The notes under the pieces: model-generated
Seen by the model: the letters and a program-made list of their open reading frames with translations, nothing else
What the model was told of the DNA's origin: nothing
The model's database searches: none
NCBI GenBank assembly: GCA_021018815.1
Contig: JAITYX010000103.1
Coordinates: forward strand, 1,302,001-1,366,000
DNA: 64,000 nt
Direction: 5' to 3'
Source: Talinum fruticosum
Taxonomy: Eukaryota > Streptophyta > Magnoliopsida > Caryophyllales > Talinaceae
Position numbers and translations under genes: made by a program
In this document: positions 47,229-60,441 of the stretch, one piece after another
Layout: every line of letters starts with the position of its first letter
Numbering within the stretch: position 1 is the stretch's first letter

Positions 47229-50200
47229 TTAGGAAAAGCAACTGAGTATCAAAAAGCCATATTAACCAATACAGCAACATAAGCACGGCATTCTTCAATC
47301 CAAACTTAAGAATGAATAACAAGTCGGATGCAATGTTTAATGAAAGATATTGCATGCATTTACAAGCAGATTAAGGTATTGTCCAAAAAGCAGCATATCA
47401 CAAACTTTCATCACAAAACACCGATGTGCAATCACTCTAGTAGTTTGAATTAACAAGAAAAAAATATCATCCTGCATAAACCTCCTCAACAGACAGATGG
47501 TCTATGAAATCAAACCCTAGAACTAAAGAATTCCAGAATAGGCAAGCGACAATGTCATAACTAATTGGCCTTAACATATCTCCAGTTTGATTTCCATAAA
47601 TAGCCTTAGTATCACTGCTTATTTGGCCAACCCTCATGGTACTCACCCCTCCCCCTTCCTACTCCCAGAGTTCACTCCTCACAGTTCCACTACTTTGAAT
47701 ATTTTTTTGTTTCACTGTGCAACAGAAGTTCAACCTACTTGAGCCAAGACAATCTATATGGTGATTGATGATGATGTTGTTGACTGTCTCATAATCTCCA
47801 CAGTATATCCTCTCATTGCTGCTGTATAATTCTCATATTCCCACAATCACCAGCCTATGTAAATTTAAAAAAATAAGAATACGTAGATGTGCACTAGAGC
47901 ACATCTAGTGTATATCTCATATCATAAAACACCATAGTAATAGCTGAATGTCCCCTACTTTTCATCTCTCCAATAGTAAATATTTAGTCCAAGAAGGCCT
48001 TGAGTGGATCCTTATTGTGGAAGGAAATCCGGAAGGTCAACATGTACATAACCTTACCTCTCAACAATCAAGATTAGTACAGATCACAATGTTTAACAAA
48101 AATAGAAATAAACTTTCTCCTTTACCCTGTTTGCAGAAAATTGCAAAAGAAAATACCCGGAAGACATGTATGCATGTTGCTTGCACAATGCACATCCAAT
48201 GCAACATACAGATATATGTCCATACCTCATTCTTGAGGACAAAGAGCAAGGAAAAGGTGCTAGTATCGTGAGTAGGACAGTGAAGCTCAAGGGTTAATCT
48301 AAATGACAGAATAATAGACGGAAATTTACAACATTAACAGCACAGCACCGTGCTTATGGAAAAGCACAATTTTGAAGCCAAGACTCACAAACAACTAGTA
48401 CGAAAGGCCAAATCAAGGTCTTTTTGTCTAGAAATTCAGTCCAACATCCATACACCTTTTCCACGATATTAATTCTATACCCAGATAGTAAGTCAGAATA
48501 AAAATATAATTAGTCTTTTAGCATAATTAATGAACCTTTTTGTCATCTGTAAGTCTCTGGGATCAGTCTCTTGCAACCAATGACGCTTGCAGGGGCAAGT
48601 CAATTTCCCCATACCCACGAAAGAGGGACTCACAATGGGAGTTGTTGTCATTGTTGTCATCATCATCAAGAATTCAGTGCATCTGTGATACCTTGACCCA
48701 AATCTTCTGATTTACAAAATCAATACTAGGTTTACTGTTGATTTCAGAAATATGTAACCACTCTCTACATTGTTCTGTGTTTAAGACGTCAAATTTCTCA
48801 TTGTTCTTCATTTATGTTCAAGTGTTTAGGACCTAAACAAGTTATCATATTAATAAATTAGGGAACTGTGACTTTCACCATAATTTTGATATTTTGGTGT
48901 TTGTATGATTGTATCATCTCGTAGACTACGTAAGGCCCATTAAGAGAGAGCATTGGGTACTATGATGAAATTGGGAAGGGGCTATACCTAGGGACCAACT
49001 GTTCTGTAGAAACTATCAAACTCATTTGAAGTCAAACAATCTCTTTGATTGCCGGTAATACAATAAAAGGTAAACAAATCCACAATCTTCTCCTAGCAAA
49101 AATGGCTTAGATTATGGACTCCTCAGCTTAAATTATGTACTCCCCAAACTAAGACCCCATGTACGTTCACTGAATGGCATGGAAAAAACTGGTGCGACAT
49201 AGAGCTGCAGGCAACAACTATAGAATAATCATACTTTTGAGGCGTCAAAAATCAGAAAATTTTCTTAAGAAAGAGCATAGAATCTGTTAGTCGAAGATAA
49301 CCACGTAAACTATTTGACGGAAGTAATGCTTCCTGTTCCAAACGAAGCAATTTCACCGTAAATGCCTTATTGTTCAATGGCAGGATCATCCTTTCTTAAA
49401 TATTTTGATTTTCGAAATATCAAACTATGCCTACCCCCTCAGTTGAAGTCCTTCTCCAAGTCCATCTCTCATAATTGCCATTTACCACCCGAGAAGAGAG
49501 AGAGGTACATGCATTGTAGAACCTGGAGTTTCTTACTGACATAAACCCAGATCCTTGATACTCAATGCTTTTAAGGAAAAAGAAAATCAAATTCTTTATA
49601 GAGAAGTAGTACTGAATAAGCTTACAAAGGCTCTCCGTTAAACGCACGTTGTTTCGCACATAAAATATATAGCATCACATAGCAAAAACCACGGTAGTTG
49701 ATATTAAGAAGGTGACAAGCACTTTTAAGTATGCAATCCAATAAGCAAGCCATTTCCACCATTCAGTATGAACACCAATTTATACTCTTAAATTCCAATG
49801 GGAAACCTCACCAAATCCATCTAATGAACTCAAATCCCAATCAGCAAATTCTACAGTTAGCAATCAACATTAAGACATTGTGACAAATTTTCGAAAATAA
49901 AAGTTTCCGCTAGCTTGGAATTTGACATGAATACATAAATTCCCAAAGAATGGCAACAATAATGAGTTGGTGTACAAATTATATTGTGAGCCTGGCTCAG
50001 ACCCAGTCACAAAAGACAAACAAAAAGTTTTTCTTTTTTTCTTATATCCCAAATGCCCCCTGCTGTTGACACGTCGCCCAGCAGTTGGTGGCCCACTGAA
50101 AACTGACCACGAGACAATCAAACATAATCTGGCATAACCTGTTGAATATTGACCTGATGGGATTGGGATAGAAACCCTCAATAATAGTGTCTTCCTCTAA

Positions 50201-53200
50201 GCTGCATAACATTTGAAAACACAAATTTTGATCCTTAAGCTACAGCATTTTTGCAGTCCCTATTCCAATGTAGCTTCGTGATTCCATCTTTATTTGCACA
50301 TAATATGCATTTCCTAACATACCCCCTCCCCACCCACCCCCCAAAAAAAGAAAATTAACTACCACTCCACTTCAATTTCTTGATAACATACTACTAAAAT
50401 ACCCATATTGCCCCTCGATAGTAGGCATTCAATGTTCTGGTGGAGATTGTATGCTCTCAATGGTTAATGGTGATAGGTGCAGAAAGGGGCTATGAGCACA
50501 TATTGGTCAAACTTGGCTAGAATTGCAGGGTGATAGAATATTTTTCCTCTTTTTTTTTTTTGGGGGAGAGGGGAGTACTGGCATGGGGAGACAAGGCTTG
50601 AGGCATATTAAAATGGATTAGGCCAAATGTCATCATTAATTCACTAAATGAGGACACTCTAGACTTTTCACAAGTCTGATGAAGGGCAGAGTCAGTCATA
50701 CTAATAAAAAGTTCAGGATTATGTGTATGTTTTTGACAGTCGGAGACAGTAAACTAGTCTCAAAGTAGGGATCTGACTGAAGTTTTACATGAAAATTGCA
50801 AGTCAAACGTGTCAAAAATATAACCACCATCACCCACAGTGAATAATACAAAAGCGGCATTTGGGGATATCTATGTGCATGCCACCTAGGGATGACAACG
50901 GGTCAAATCCGGAGCAGATTTGCCTAGATCCAAAACCATTTTCTTGTTTTTTGCGTTTAGATTTACATGCAGTTCAAACCCATTGGGTCTAGCAAAATCA
51001 TATCAAAACCCACCCCAAATCCTTTGGGACTATGGATAGTAAATGAGTACATTATCTTGCTAGCATTTTGATTGAACATAATTCCATTAAATGGGTCTCG
51101 TGTGTCGGAACAGGGTCTAAAAACAGACCCACATCTAAACCCTTCTAAGATCCTAATCCTTTTGAGACCCATTGGGTACAAAGAAACATGGATCTGGATC
51201 CACTTAAATGGAGTGGATCTTACTAATGTGGATCAGATCTAGGACCTATTGCCACCTTACTCCTAACAAGAAGAATGGATGTTTCCAAGAGACCCACAAC
51301 ATCCTTCATGAAATAAAAAGACTAGAAACATTTTAAAAATAAATTGAAAGAATATTTTGAAAGAAATGAAAATATGTAAAGACTACCCTGTTAAGGAATT
51401 TTTTTCAGATAAGGAAAACAGAATAAAGTAATCCTAACAAAGATATAGACGTATAGCAAGCATCCTACCAAAGGACTTTGTATATCCAAATAGAAGCTAT
51501 ACACAAAATTTACAACACCTTAAGAAGATTGGCAAAAGTTTGCACTATCCGCAACAACAGGTCCTAATAAGATTATCTTTGATATATTGATGAGGGGTCA
51601 CCACTCATTCAAAGACTCTTTTGTTCCTCTCAAACCAAATACTCCAAAATGCATGCATAATTAACATAGTGAGGCAGTTATGCTAAGAAAAAAATATAAA
51701 TACATAAAATAGTAGCAAACAAAGTCAAATCACATAGTCATGAGTATCGGAAGACATGTCAAGGCAATAAGAAAAAAGTCATGAGGCACTGATTGAACAA
51801 TGATATCCAATACTATCTAATCAGGGAATAGAATACAAAATATGCATGCCAGCCTAGTACAAAGAGACAAATGCATACTGAAAGCTCAAAGGAGATGTCT
51901 GACCGCAAGTCACAAAAGAAGATACTAAAGAGGCCTCATACTAAGGTACACAACCTCAATCCTAGGCTGCCAAAAACTAATTTCATGGGTAAGATCCATG
52001 TAAAGCTCTTAAGAGAAATGAATGTATGCTCTAAGGCATTGAGCATGAGAGTCAAATTAATGTTTTTGCTTTGGTATTTGTCTTTCTCCTTGATGGGTGT
52101 TAGAATATTTAAACCATCAAATGTCAAAGATGTGTTAGTGGCTCAGAGAAGAAGGGTGAAGAAAAGTTGGGTTTAAGAAGTTTGTCGGATGGTTTTGAGG
52201 GCAAAACTATGTCCCACCAAAAACTTAAGATCTAATTCTTGAGAATTTTGTGTAATTGGAGACAAATGCTCGATTACGGAAGTTATTTGACTTATTCTAG
52301 ACTTTGTAGATAGGGCTTTGCTTGACAACACGAGGGCATTATGATTCTCTTAATTGCCCCTATGTGGCATCGCTCTGTTATACATGTGTTACCATTTTCT
52401 TATTCATCTCTCGCATCCGTTTTGCCGCGGGGAACTAGACAATAATTGAGTTAATTGTCTATCCACTTAATTCAAAAATAGTAAATTTATGCCTTTAGTT
52501 TGGTGCACTAAATTATGGTTACATGGGATACCCGCAAGTGTTTAGTTTGTTAGGCACACTAAATTATGGTTAAACGGGAATATGAGATCATTGGCTTGCT
52601 TCCGTTTAGTTGCTCTTGGCCTTTTGATTTACAATACCACTCCTTGGCATTGAAAATTTTGCACATTGAGATTTGCGGGTTTCTACTATCTCATATGTTG
52701 ATACTAGACAATTTATTAGAATTGCATGAAAAATGTTTAGAAAAATCAAGACCATTAAAAATGATCTTTAGAACAATCAAAAAGTTCAACGCAATCCAAA
52801 AATTAATAACCAATTTTTATGTAACCATTACATTTGATACAAGTATATATGTAAATTGTAATGCATAATTGTCAATCTCTAATTATTCGATGACTCTTTG
52901 ATAATTCCTATTTATCGATTACATCTTATTTAGCATTCCTATCTCTAAAAAACCACAACTATTTGAGTGAATATTTCACTGTTTTTACCATTAATTTCAC
53001 TTAATTATATATGTTAACCAATTTTGTTTTAATTCTACCTCTAGTGTAAGCAAATATCCTTATTGGCTTCAATGGAAAAGTTCCCATTTTGTAGAGCCAT
53101 ATAGTGCATTATAATATTTCAATATCTTAATAATACTCCACATCTATAATAACTTTCTTGATGTGAGATTCCAAGTGTAACATTACCTAGTTACCCAAAA

Positions 53201-53353
53201 TACAATGGGAAATTACTCTCTTTAATTAACAAAAATGTAACCAGATACCTTTCTAATTCGACAATAAAGAGGGGAAAACATGTAATGAAGATATCTACAC
53301 GTGGCATTGCTATTAAAGGTTTTCATTTCTAAAGACATTTCATGACTCATTCC
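47229..53353. other. Gene-poor intergenic stretch
   Basis: About 6 kb without a supported gene. It holds the MITE-like element at 50886-51264 and, at about 52498-52572, an imperfect direct repeat of ACTAAATTATGGTTA. Open frames are short and have no domain. Confidence 0.5.
50886..51264. mobile_element. MITE-like element with GGGTC-rich interior
   Basis: The left end, TAGGGATGACAACGGGTC, and the right end reverse complemented, TAAGGTGGCAATAGGTC, are inverted copies, and the interior repeats CCATTGGGTC- and TGGATC-like words in both orientations. This matches a common class of plant non-autonomous elements beginning GGGATGGCAA. No target duplication was recognised, so the limits are approximate. 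Confidence 0.5.
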
Positions 53354-53361
53354 TATAAATA
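53354..53361 (+). promoter_or_regulatory. TATA box of the unrecognised gene at 53430
   Basis: TATAAATA in TTCCTATAAATAAGC, 76 bp before the ATG at 53430. Confidence 0.55.
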
Positions 53362-53429
53362 AGCTATAATCATATGGTTCTTCTCAAAAATTCAATTCCA
53401 TTGCTTTTGAATTCTACAATTCACCTTCA

Positions 53430-54459
53430 ATGGCATCAATCCCAAACCGTCGTAACCATTCCAGCCAAGGGCATCCTTTGCACTTTCCTGGCAGTCTATC
53501 GCCAGTTTTAACTACTGTTTCTCATAGCCCCAACTGTTATAGAAGCCAAGCCTCAACTGCAATCCACAGAACAATTGGCCTCCCGTCAAATCCAATGACC
53601 AACCTCCTCCACCGATACCAAGTAGCAGAAAGTTCAGGCCCACAAAGCCTCAATCACCACTTCAGAGAGGCAAGAAAACAAGTGTTTTATTCACTAGGTT
53701 TCCCCACCCATTCAGCTGAAGCCCTTCTTGGTGATAACACCAACGGGCATTTAACAAGCTCCAGAAATCCTGGATCTTCTCCTATCAATACCATTCATCG
53801 GCAGGACAATTGTTCCTGCTACTGATCTCCCTGTAACTAGAACAGGATACCCTTCTTCTGTCTGCCAGATTGGGTACCTGCCTAACCAACCTAGGCCAAA
53901 CCAAAGCATGATTAATGCAAGGCAGCAAAGTTTGCATGCACCATTCAGGGCGTATAGACATGGGCTTGGAGACAACGTACTTAGGCAACACCAACCCAAT
54001 GTTAACACCAATACATCAAACCTTACCATACCATTGCCACCTCAGGTCATCTCACAAGGCTCCCTTCTAAGAATGGGAAATGCTAATGTCAACATCAATA
54101 TCAAATATAATGCCAACAGAACTCCACAGCTGGCAAACAGAATTCCTGAACCCCCTGCCAATTCTTACTCTCCAGATGCATATATTTCATATGATTCCCA
54201 AGCACATGGAAGGCATATGAATGAATTAGGATGCCAAAAAAATTCCTCAACCCTTCAGGCCCCTTGCACTTTTATCGATGAGAACGAAGATTCAAACTGT
54301 AAGACTTATGCATGTTGCTTATGGAGAAAGGACAACAAAGAGCGCCAAGGTCTGACAGAAGATATGACGTGTAATTGTCGATACGAAGGCCCTGAGGAAA
54401 ATAACGAAGAGAGAGAACCAAAGCGAAGGAGGAGGGACCAAATGCATTTTGTGGGATGA
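53430..54459 (+). pseudogene. Intronless gene of unknown function, frameshifted
   Basis: A TATA box and short leader precede an ATG opening 131 codons (MASIPNRRNHSSQGHPLHF onward), rich in Ser, Pro, Asn and His. The frame stops at 53823-53825, while another frame is open from 53755 to the stop at 54459 and continues in the same style (VPATDLPVTRTGYPSS, then NANVNINIKYNANR, ending PKRRRRDQMHFVG). A single extra base in AATTGTT near 53809-53812 would join the two into one protein of about 342 residues. No domain is recognised; a basic cluster near the end could be a nuclear signal. The lack of introns, low complexity and Asn/Ile tract resemble the C2H2 gene at 44965, so a distant paralogue without the finger is conceivable. 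Sequencing error is an alternative to decay. Confidence 0.5.
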
Positions 54460-55588
54460 AATGAGGAAAACTGGAATTATTTCTATTGCTAAGTTGTTTA
54501 CCGATGCTTCCATTTTACAACAACCAAAAACTCAAAAAGTCTATTCACATATGTCAGTGATGAGTGCATATTAAACCAAAAGGGGGAGTAGAGTATTATG
54601 AATTGTCTATGTAGCTCATTATGCTGAACAGTCAATTTCATATCAAACAGTGTTTCTGAACTGGATGACCCTTAAATATGATGTACCATTTGGATTGATA
54701 ATTGTAATTTAATATGATGAACAGGAAGAGTAGTAAAAGTGGCAAACCCACCGTTAGCAACAATGCTACTGGAGTAAATCCCATTGTAGGTGATCTAGGA
54801 ATTCACAACCTTACCCTGGCATGTAAAAATCATGGCCCTGAGGTGAGCAGAATAAGAGTTTTATGCTCTTTGCCACAGTCTATGTCACATCAGCCATTGC
54901 TCAACTGGTTAGCACATTGCAACAGGAGCTTCAAACTATATATCACAGTCAGACAAAGCCAGACAAAGGTGAAATAAGTCCCCTTGAAGATTTGGAAATT
55001 TTTATCAAAATACTAGCCCACCAGGAAGTAAAAAATAGGACAAGAGGGTCTCCAACAATAGATCTCAGTACATGCATTTGATTTGGAAGCCAGTCTATCT
55101 TCTTTTAGATTGACAGGCTCTATGCAATATTCTCTATACTTGAACTCTTCATTTTTCCTTGAGTCCCCATGTCAAGTATTGCACTCGTACATGACCATGG
55201 ACACACTCAACCCTTCATTTTGAACCAAAAACTTAAAAAGTTGTCAAAAAAATAGCCAAGTTCAACAAGACATCCATGTGGGATATTCAAACGCCAACAT
55301 GAATATGTTGGGTCCATGTAACATAACTGTTAAGCAAAAGAATCCTACGTCTGTGTTTTCGCAGCTGCTCTGCTGCTTATCCAACACTTGGTTCTTGTTG
55401 GCACGCATTAGGATTGGAAGCAAGTATCCTGGATTTCCTTAGGTCAAAAACATGCTGGACTTTTTCATGATATTAGTCTGACTAAGAAGATGTGGGATAG
55501 GCAGAGTTATTGCTATGATTTCTATTATCTCATGGAGAATACCATATCCTTTGCCTATTATGATTCCAATCCCAATCTGTATGCCACA

Positions 55589-56415
55589 CTTAGATTTAAA
55601 AGTGCAAGGTGCAAAAAGCGCACAAGGTTTTGGAGCCCGAGGCGTGCTCCGAGGCGATAGAGCAGGATTTTCGAGCAAGGCACACTTACATTAAAAAAAC
55701 TTGAAATTCGTTCCCACCCCATATTTTTTGATAAATAAGTAAGATAACACATCAACAAAGTGTTTAGACATCATTTTAACTACTAAAATCACCACACATA
55801 GCCTTAAGAACTGGAATATATAAAATATCTCAAAACACACAATTACAAGTCTAAAAACAAAACAAGCAATCATAGTCATAGAAAATAACACACAAAGCAA
55901 AGTAGTTTGTAAGCCCCCCTCCTCCAAAGGTCATCTAAGCATCATCACTATCATCATCTAACGCCAAATGCTCCACCTCCACATCATCATCATCATCCAA
56001 CTCCAAATCCAACTCCTCTTCATCCTCTTACTCTTCTTCTTGAAATTCCTCTTCCTCGTCTTCATCAATCAATTCAAATCACATTCAAATAACAATAATT
56101 AACACAATTCACTACAATCATCACAACAAAAACAATTAAAATACAGCTTTATATTATCTACTTATGGCTTGACTGAGTTACTGACATGGAGAAAAAAAAA
56201 AAGCAGACAGACATGAAAAAAAAGGAGAGATAGAGAAGAGATCAGTACCTTAACACCAACCAAACTGATAACACACAAAAAAAAAGATAGAAAACGAAGA
56301 AAAATAAAAGGCCAGAAGCCATAGAGGAAGAAAGAAGAAAATGAAAAGGAAGACCTCGAAACAGAGGAGGAAGAAAGAAGAAAGAAACCTGCGCAGAAGG
56401 AGGATGAAAGAAGGA

Positions 56416-56446
<31 letters not shown>

Positions 56447-57196
56447 AAGAAGAAGAAGAAGAAGGAAGAGGAAAACGGAAACAGAAGAAGAAAGGAGGAG
56501 GAAAACCTAGAAGAATGAAAAGGAATGATGAAGAAGAGGAGGAAAGAGGAAAAGGGAAAAAGAATAAGAAAAAAGGAGCGGCATACCTGGGAGTCGCCGA
56601 GCAGATCCGCGCCGTAAAACGCAAAAGGAGTCGCCGGAAGGATGGAGCCGAAGAGGATCTCGCGCGAAACCGAGGGCTTCCGTCTTGTTCAATTCACAGT
56701 ACGGTGTCGGGGTCTCAACAAATTAACTCAGGCACCGGCTAGACGTCAGTATTAGCTTTTTTAATCCAATAAACGGTACTCTTTTCGTATCTAGAAAGCG
56801 CAAAACTGGTGTTATATAGAATGTTTCGAAATAATCTAAAAAGCCTTGGATATTTATATAGAGTATTTTTGAGAATAAATTTAAATTATGTTATCAAATC
56901 AATCTCCACCATCCATTGGGAGATTCATTTGTAAAACATCCAAAAATCATCAACAAAAGCTTTCAAAGCAAAGCAATACAAACAAGCATTATCTCACACT
57001 TTCTCTCTAAGTGTTAGGTTTGAGTGTAATTTGTTAACGCTTCACAAGTGTTAAGTTTCAAAAATTATTACATCATGACATTAGGCTTCAGTGTGCAAAA
57101 AAAAAGTCCACAAAGTGCATAATTTTTTGGAGGGGTTGTGTTTGACACCAAAATAAGTACACGGCTTGGCGCTCGAGTGTGCTTTTCTAAACTAAG
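55589..57196 (-). mobile_element. Decayed hAT-like DNA transposon
   Basis: The ends are inverted: left CTTAGATTTAAAAGTGCA, right reverse complemented CTTAGTTTAGAAAAGCACA. The 8-bp flanks, ATGCCACA (55581-55588) and ATGTCATA (57197-57204), match at 6 of 8, consistent with an old hAT target duplication. Subterminal GC-rich words of the type AAGTGCAAGGTGCAAAAAGC and GAGGCGTGCTCCGAGGCGA are common in plant hAT relatives. On the minus strand an acidic tail ending LALDDDSDDA with a stop at 55935-55937, interrupted by a stop, resembles a transposase C-terminus; the catalytic part is missing. A GC-rich segment at 56580-56690 may be the old 5' exon. Non-autonomous remnant. Confidence 0.5.
56418..56464. 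repeat. (AGA)n microsatellite in the hAT-like element
   Basis: About 15 trinucleotide units within a longer purine-rich stretch (56280-56580). Confidence 0.95.
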
Positions 57197-57204
57197 ATGT
57201 CATA

Positions 57205-59092
57205 TAAAGATGAAGATATGGTCTATCATAATAAACAGATACAGCTTCTCCACTCGACACCATCAAAATGTCACATAACAGCTTATGGTCGAGTACTTCG
57301 GTGCAAAAAAATCCATTATCATTGCATTATAAACCAATGAATTGTTCCTCATTCTCTTATTCATGAAACAACCCATATTCAAAACCCCACCAAAAAAAAA
57401 AAAAATGTGAGGATACCATCTAGAAAGCTCGGTGTGAGTCCACCAAAACAGTCCAAAAATCCATATCTACGCTCTTACATCTAACGAGCAAATACTATTC
57501 ATTAGAAAAATTGCCAGTTCGACTTAATAAGCTCCAAGTAGTCTTTCACTCTATCGGATGAAACACAACCAAATTTAATCATATACTTGAATTCCAACAT
57601 TAATTCATGAAACTAAATCTTATAATTGTTAAACCCACCTACATATAAGTTAAGTTTCGTATGGAATAAGTCATTTATTCGCATATATGATTCAAAAACA
57701 AATCCAATGTAACAAAAACAATGCAATTATTAGCTTAAATATTTAGATAGGACACTCGGAGATGGTGCATATATTATTGGGAAAATTCAAAAGTGAAAAA
57801 TAGGAATGACCGATTACATTAATGGGGACGTTCAAGAAGGGGTAGCATGCTACGATGCCGACATATTCCGTCGTGAGAGGCGAACAACTTAAGGTTTTGG
57901 CTTAACGAAGGAGATTGATCGTGTTCATTTAGTAGTGATCATCAAAATTTTCAACTTTCTTCGGATCTCCTTTTGTTTGGGTTTTTTCTTTTTGTAATGA
58001 AAGAGGTGTAAAGATGGGGAGTTGGGTAGAAAGAGAAATGATGGAAATTATACAGCTATATCATTTGTTGCATAGAAAATAGATTTTTAAAAATTTAAAT
58101 AACAATATAATCTCTTTCGAGGTTGTCTTCCTAACACTTGTGTTTCGGGAATTTGAAAGTGTTTTCTACTCCATGTCGAGATGAGACCACTAACATCTTA
58201 GCCAATGTTTCACTCATGAAAAATTATTTACCCAACATAGGATAGAAGTGTTTATATATTGTAGCGTAATTGTTAGATTAATTAAATATAAATGAGAACA
58301 GATCGATGATGTTTCAATTCGTTAATTATCGAAAAATTTTTATTGTGTGTAAAGATGACAATTGGATGAGTTGGCATCGGAGAGCCATGTTGCCCTGTTC
58401 CTTCCCCTATCCTTGCTTATAGAGGTGAATCTTTTCCGTTGTCCCGATGGATCATCCATCCCCGATTAGTTGTTTATCAATTAAAATATATTAAATGAAA
58501 TCCTTATTCACAATGTCTATTCGACAACAATGTAAAAAATTAACATCAATTAATCCTCATCCATGGTGGCATTTGAAATGACAAAGAAATAGTGATGCGG
58601 AACGGATAAATAAATTAATGAAAGTATCACAATCATATAAATTATGACATAATTTCAGTTATAGTAAAAGATACAATACAAGAAGAAAGGTATGTTTGCA
58701 CTTTATAATTACTCCTTTAATATTTTATTTTTGTGAGCGAAAACATAATAAATTGTAATTAAATACAATGTTGGCTAATAATTTCTAATTAATTTACATT
58801 TGAACTTATTTGAAAAGTGTATTTAATCGTTTAAAAACATAAAAATGAAACAGATGGAGTATTAATTTAGTTATATTTGTCAAATAATAATAACGGGAAA
58901 AACTTATTTTATCTCAATTGATCAATTTAAGAATGAACATAATTTAGACACAATTAACTTTTATTAAAAAGTAGTATTTTGTGTATTTATTTATATTTTG
59001 TTCTTCCTATTATATCATCTCCCATTAGACTGTTTTTTTTTTTTGAAATGTATCTCCCACTAAACTTTAGAAAAATCGAAGGATAATATGCA
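57205..59092. other. AT-rich intergenic stretch
   Basis: No open frame of note and no element recognised between the hAT-like remnant and the MULE. Confidence 0.55.
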
Positions 59093-59101
59093 TTTGATTT
59101 T

Positions 59102-60432
59102 GGAAAAACTTATAACGACCGTCGATATACGACGAGTCACCATAAGATGCATTAATCATGCACCGTACATGTGTATTACAATAATCACAACCGTTCATTT
59201 TTTTCATTTAATTAAATTAAAAATAAATATTGAAAATTTAATTAAGTATTTTAAAAATTAAATTAAAATAATTAATTATTATTATGTTTGGCAAACCATT
59301 TAATTAACCACCCTTGGGAAAAAAATAACACAATAATCTCAAACCACGTTCCTATCAAACTACCTGCCATTTTTTCCAGCGAAATTTCGACGACAATAAT
59401 GCTCGGCGACCTCCATTTTGTCTGCGGCCATCACTAAACAGGACCTAGCAAAGCAAATATCCCATAAATATAACACACTTCCATAAAGCACCATGAAAAT
59501 AAAACTAGAAACCCTAATTCCAAAAACCATTACAAGTGTCGGAAATTTCATCCATTGCTCGAATATTCTCGACTGATGAAGGCATAGTGGAGATGAAATT
59601 AATGACCTCTCCGGATCTACAAAAACAATCGATCAATATGAACTTCGCAGAAATGTTTCCGCAAATTTCGATTGAGTTATCTAATCGCCATTATCGACCT
59701 CTCGATAGCATCGTCCACAAAGCGCCTGGAAACCCTTGGGCGTCTTCAAATGATCGAATCAGTAAAGTCCAGTTTCCTTGGCATCAGCAGCTGCGCCGAT
59801 GTTCGGAAGGATTGGAGGAGAAAGAAAAAGGGCTTGATTCGGAGCTTCATTCCGCACTACGTCACCAGTGCCGCCATTTTCCGGGGTTTTGGAGAAACTC
59901 TTCTCGAATACGGCTCGCACTCGGCCGGGATTAACAACCGTGCTCCGATAAAGCATGATTTTACAGACCTAGCGGAAGTTTTAAAAATCGATACCCAGTC
60001 CCTTGTCCTTCCCTGGTTCCCTTGTCCGGAATTTGGCCGGAAAAATGGGCAAAGCTTACGACTCCCGATCTTGGTTGGGGTTCAAATTTGGAAGAGCTCG
60101 ATGATGGCCACGACAAAATGGAGGTTGCTCGGCGTTATTGTCGCCGGAATTTTGCTTGGAAAAATGGCGAGTTAGTTTGATAGGATCGTGGTTGAGGTTA
60201 TTGGGTTATTTTTTTCCCCAAGGGTGGTTAATTAAATGGTTTTCCAAATATAATAATAATTAATTAATTAAATTAAAATTTTAAAATACTTAATTAAATT
60301 TTTAAAATTTATTTTTAATTTAATTAGAGGAAAAAATGAACGGTTGTGATTATTGTGATACACATATACTGAGATGCATTAACGCATCTTATGGTGATCG
60401 TCGTATAGCGACAGATCGTTATAAGTGTATCC
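59102..60432. mobile_element. Non-autonomous Mutator-like element (MULE) with long inverted repeats and unique interior
   Basis: A 1331-bp element bounded by a perfect 9-bp target duplication, TTTGATTTT, at 59093-59101 and 60433-60441. Terminal inverted repeats of about 330 bp (59102-59434 and 60102-60432) begin GGAAAAACTTATAACG and, reverse complemented, GGATACACTTATAACG, and stay clearly alignable to GGCCATCA. Nine-bp duplications with long inverted repeats define Mutator-like elements. The ~670-bp interior is richer in GC than the flanks and carries an open frame, 59672-60175 (+), that runs into the right repeat; it shows no transposase motif. It may be a captured host fragment (Pack-MULE), but I do not recognise the source. 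Confidence 0.9.
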
Positions 60433-60441
60433 TTTGATTTT

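Noticed and set aside
50042..50224. Minus-strand open frames near 50 kb
   Set aside because: Short, overlapping in several frames, with no domain or splice context.
54714..55081. Overlapping plus-strand open frames with protein-like stretches (for example AIAQLVSTLQQELQTIYH)
   Set aside because: The only apparent intron between them would be 36 nt, too short for plants, and no family is recognised; possibly a degraded gene piece.
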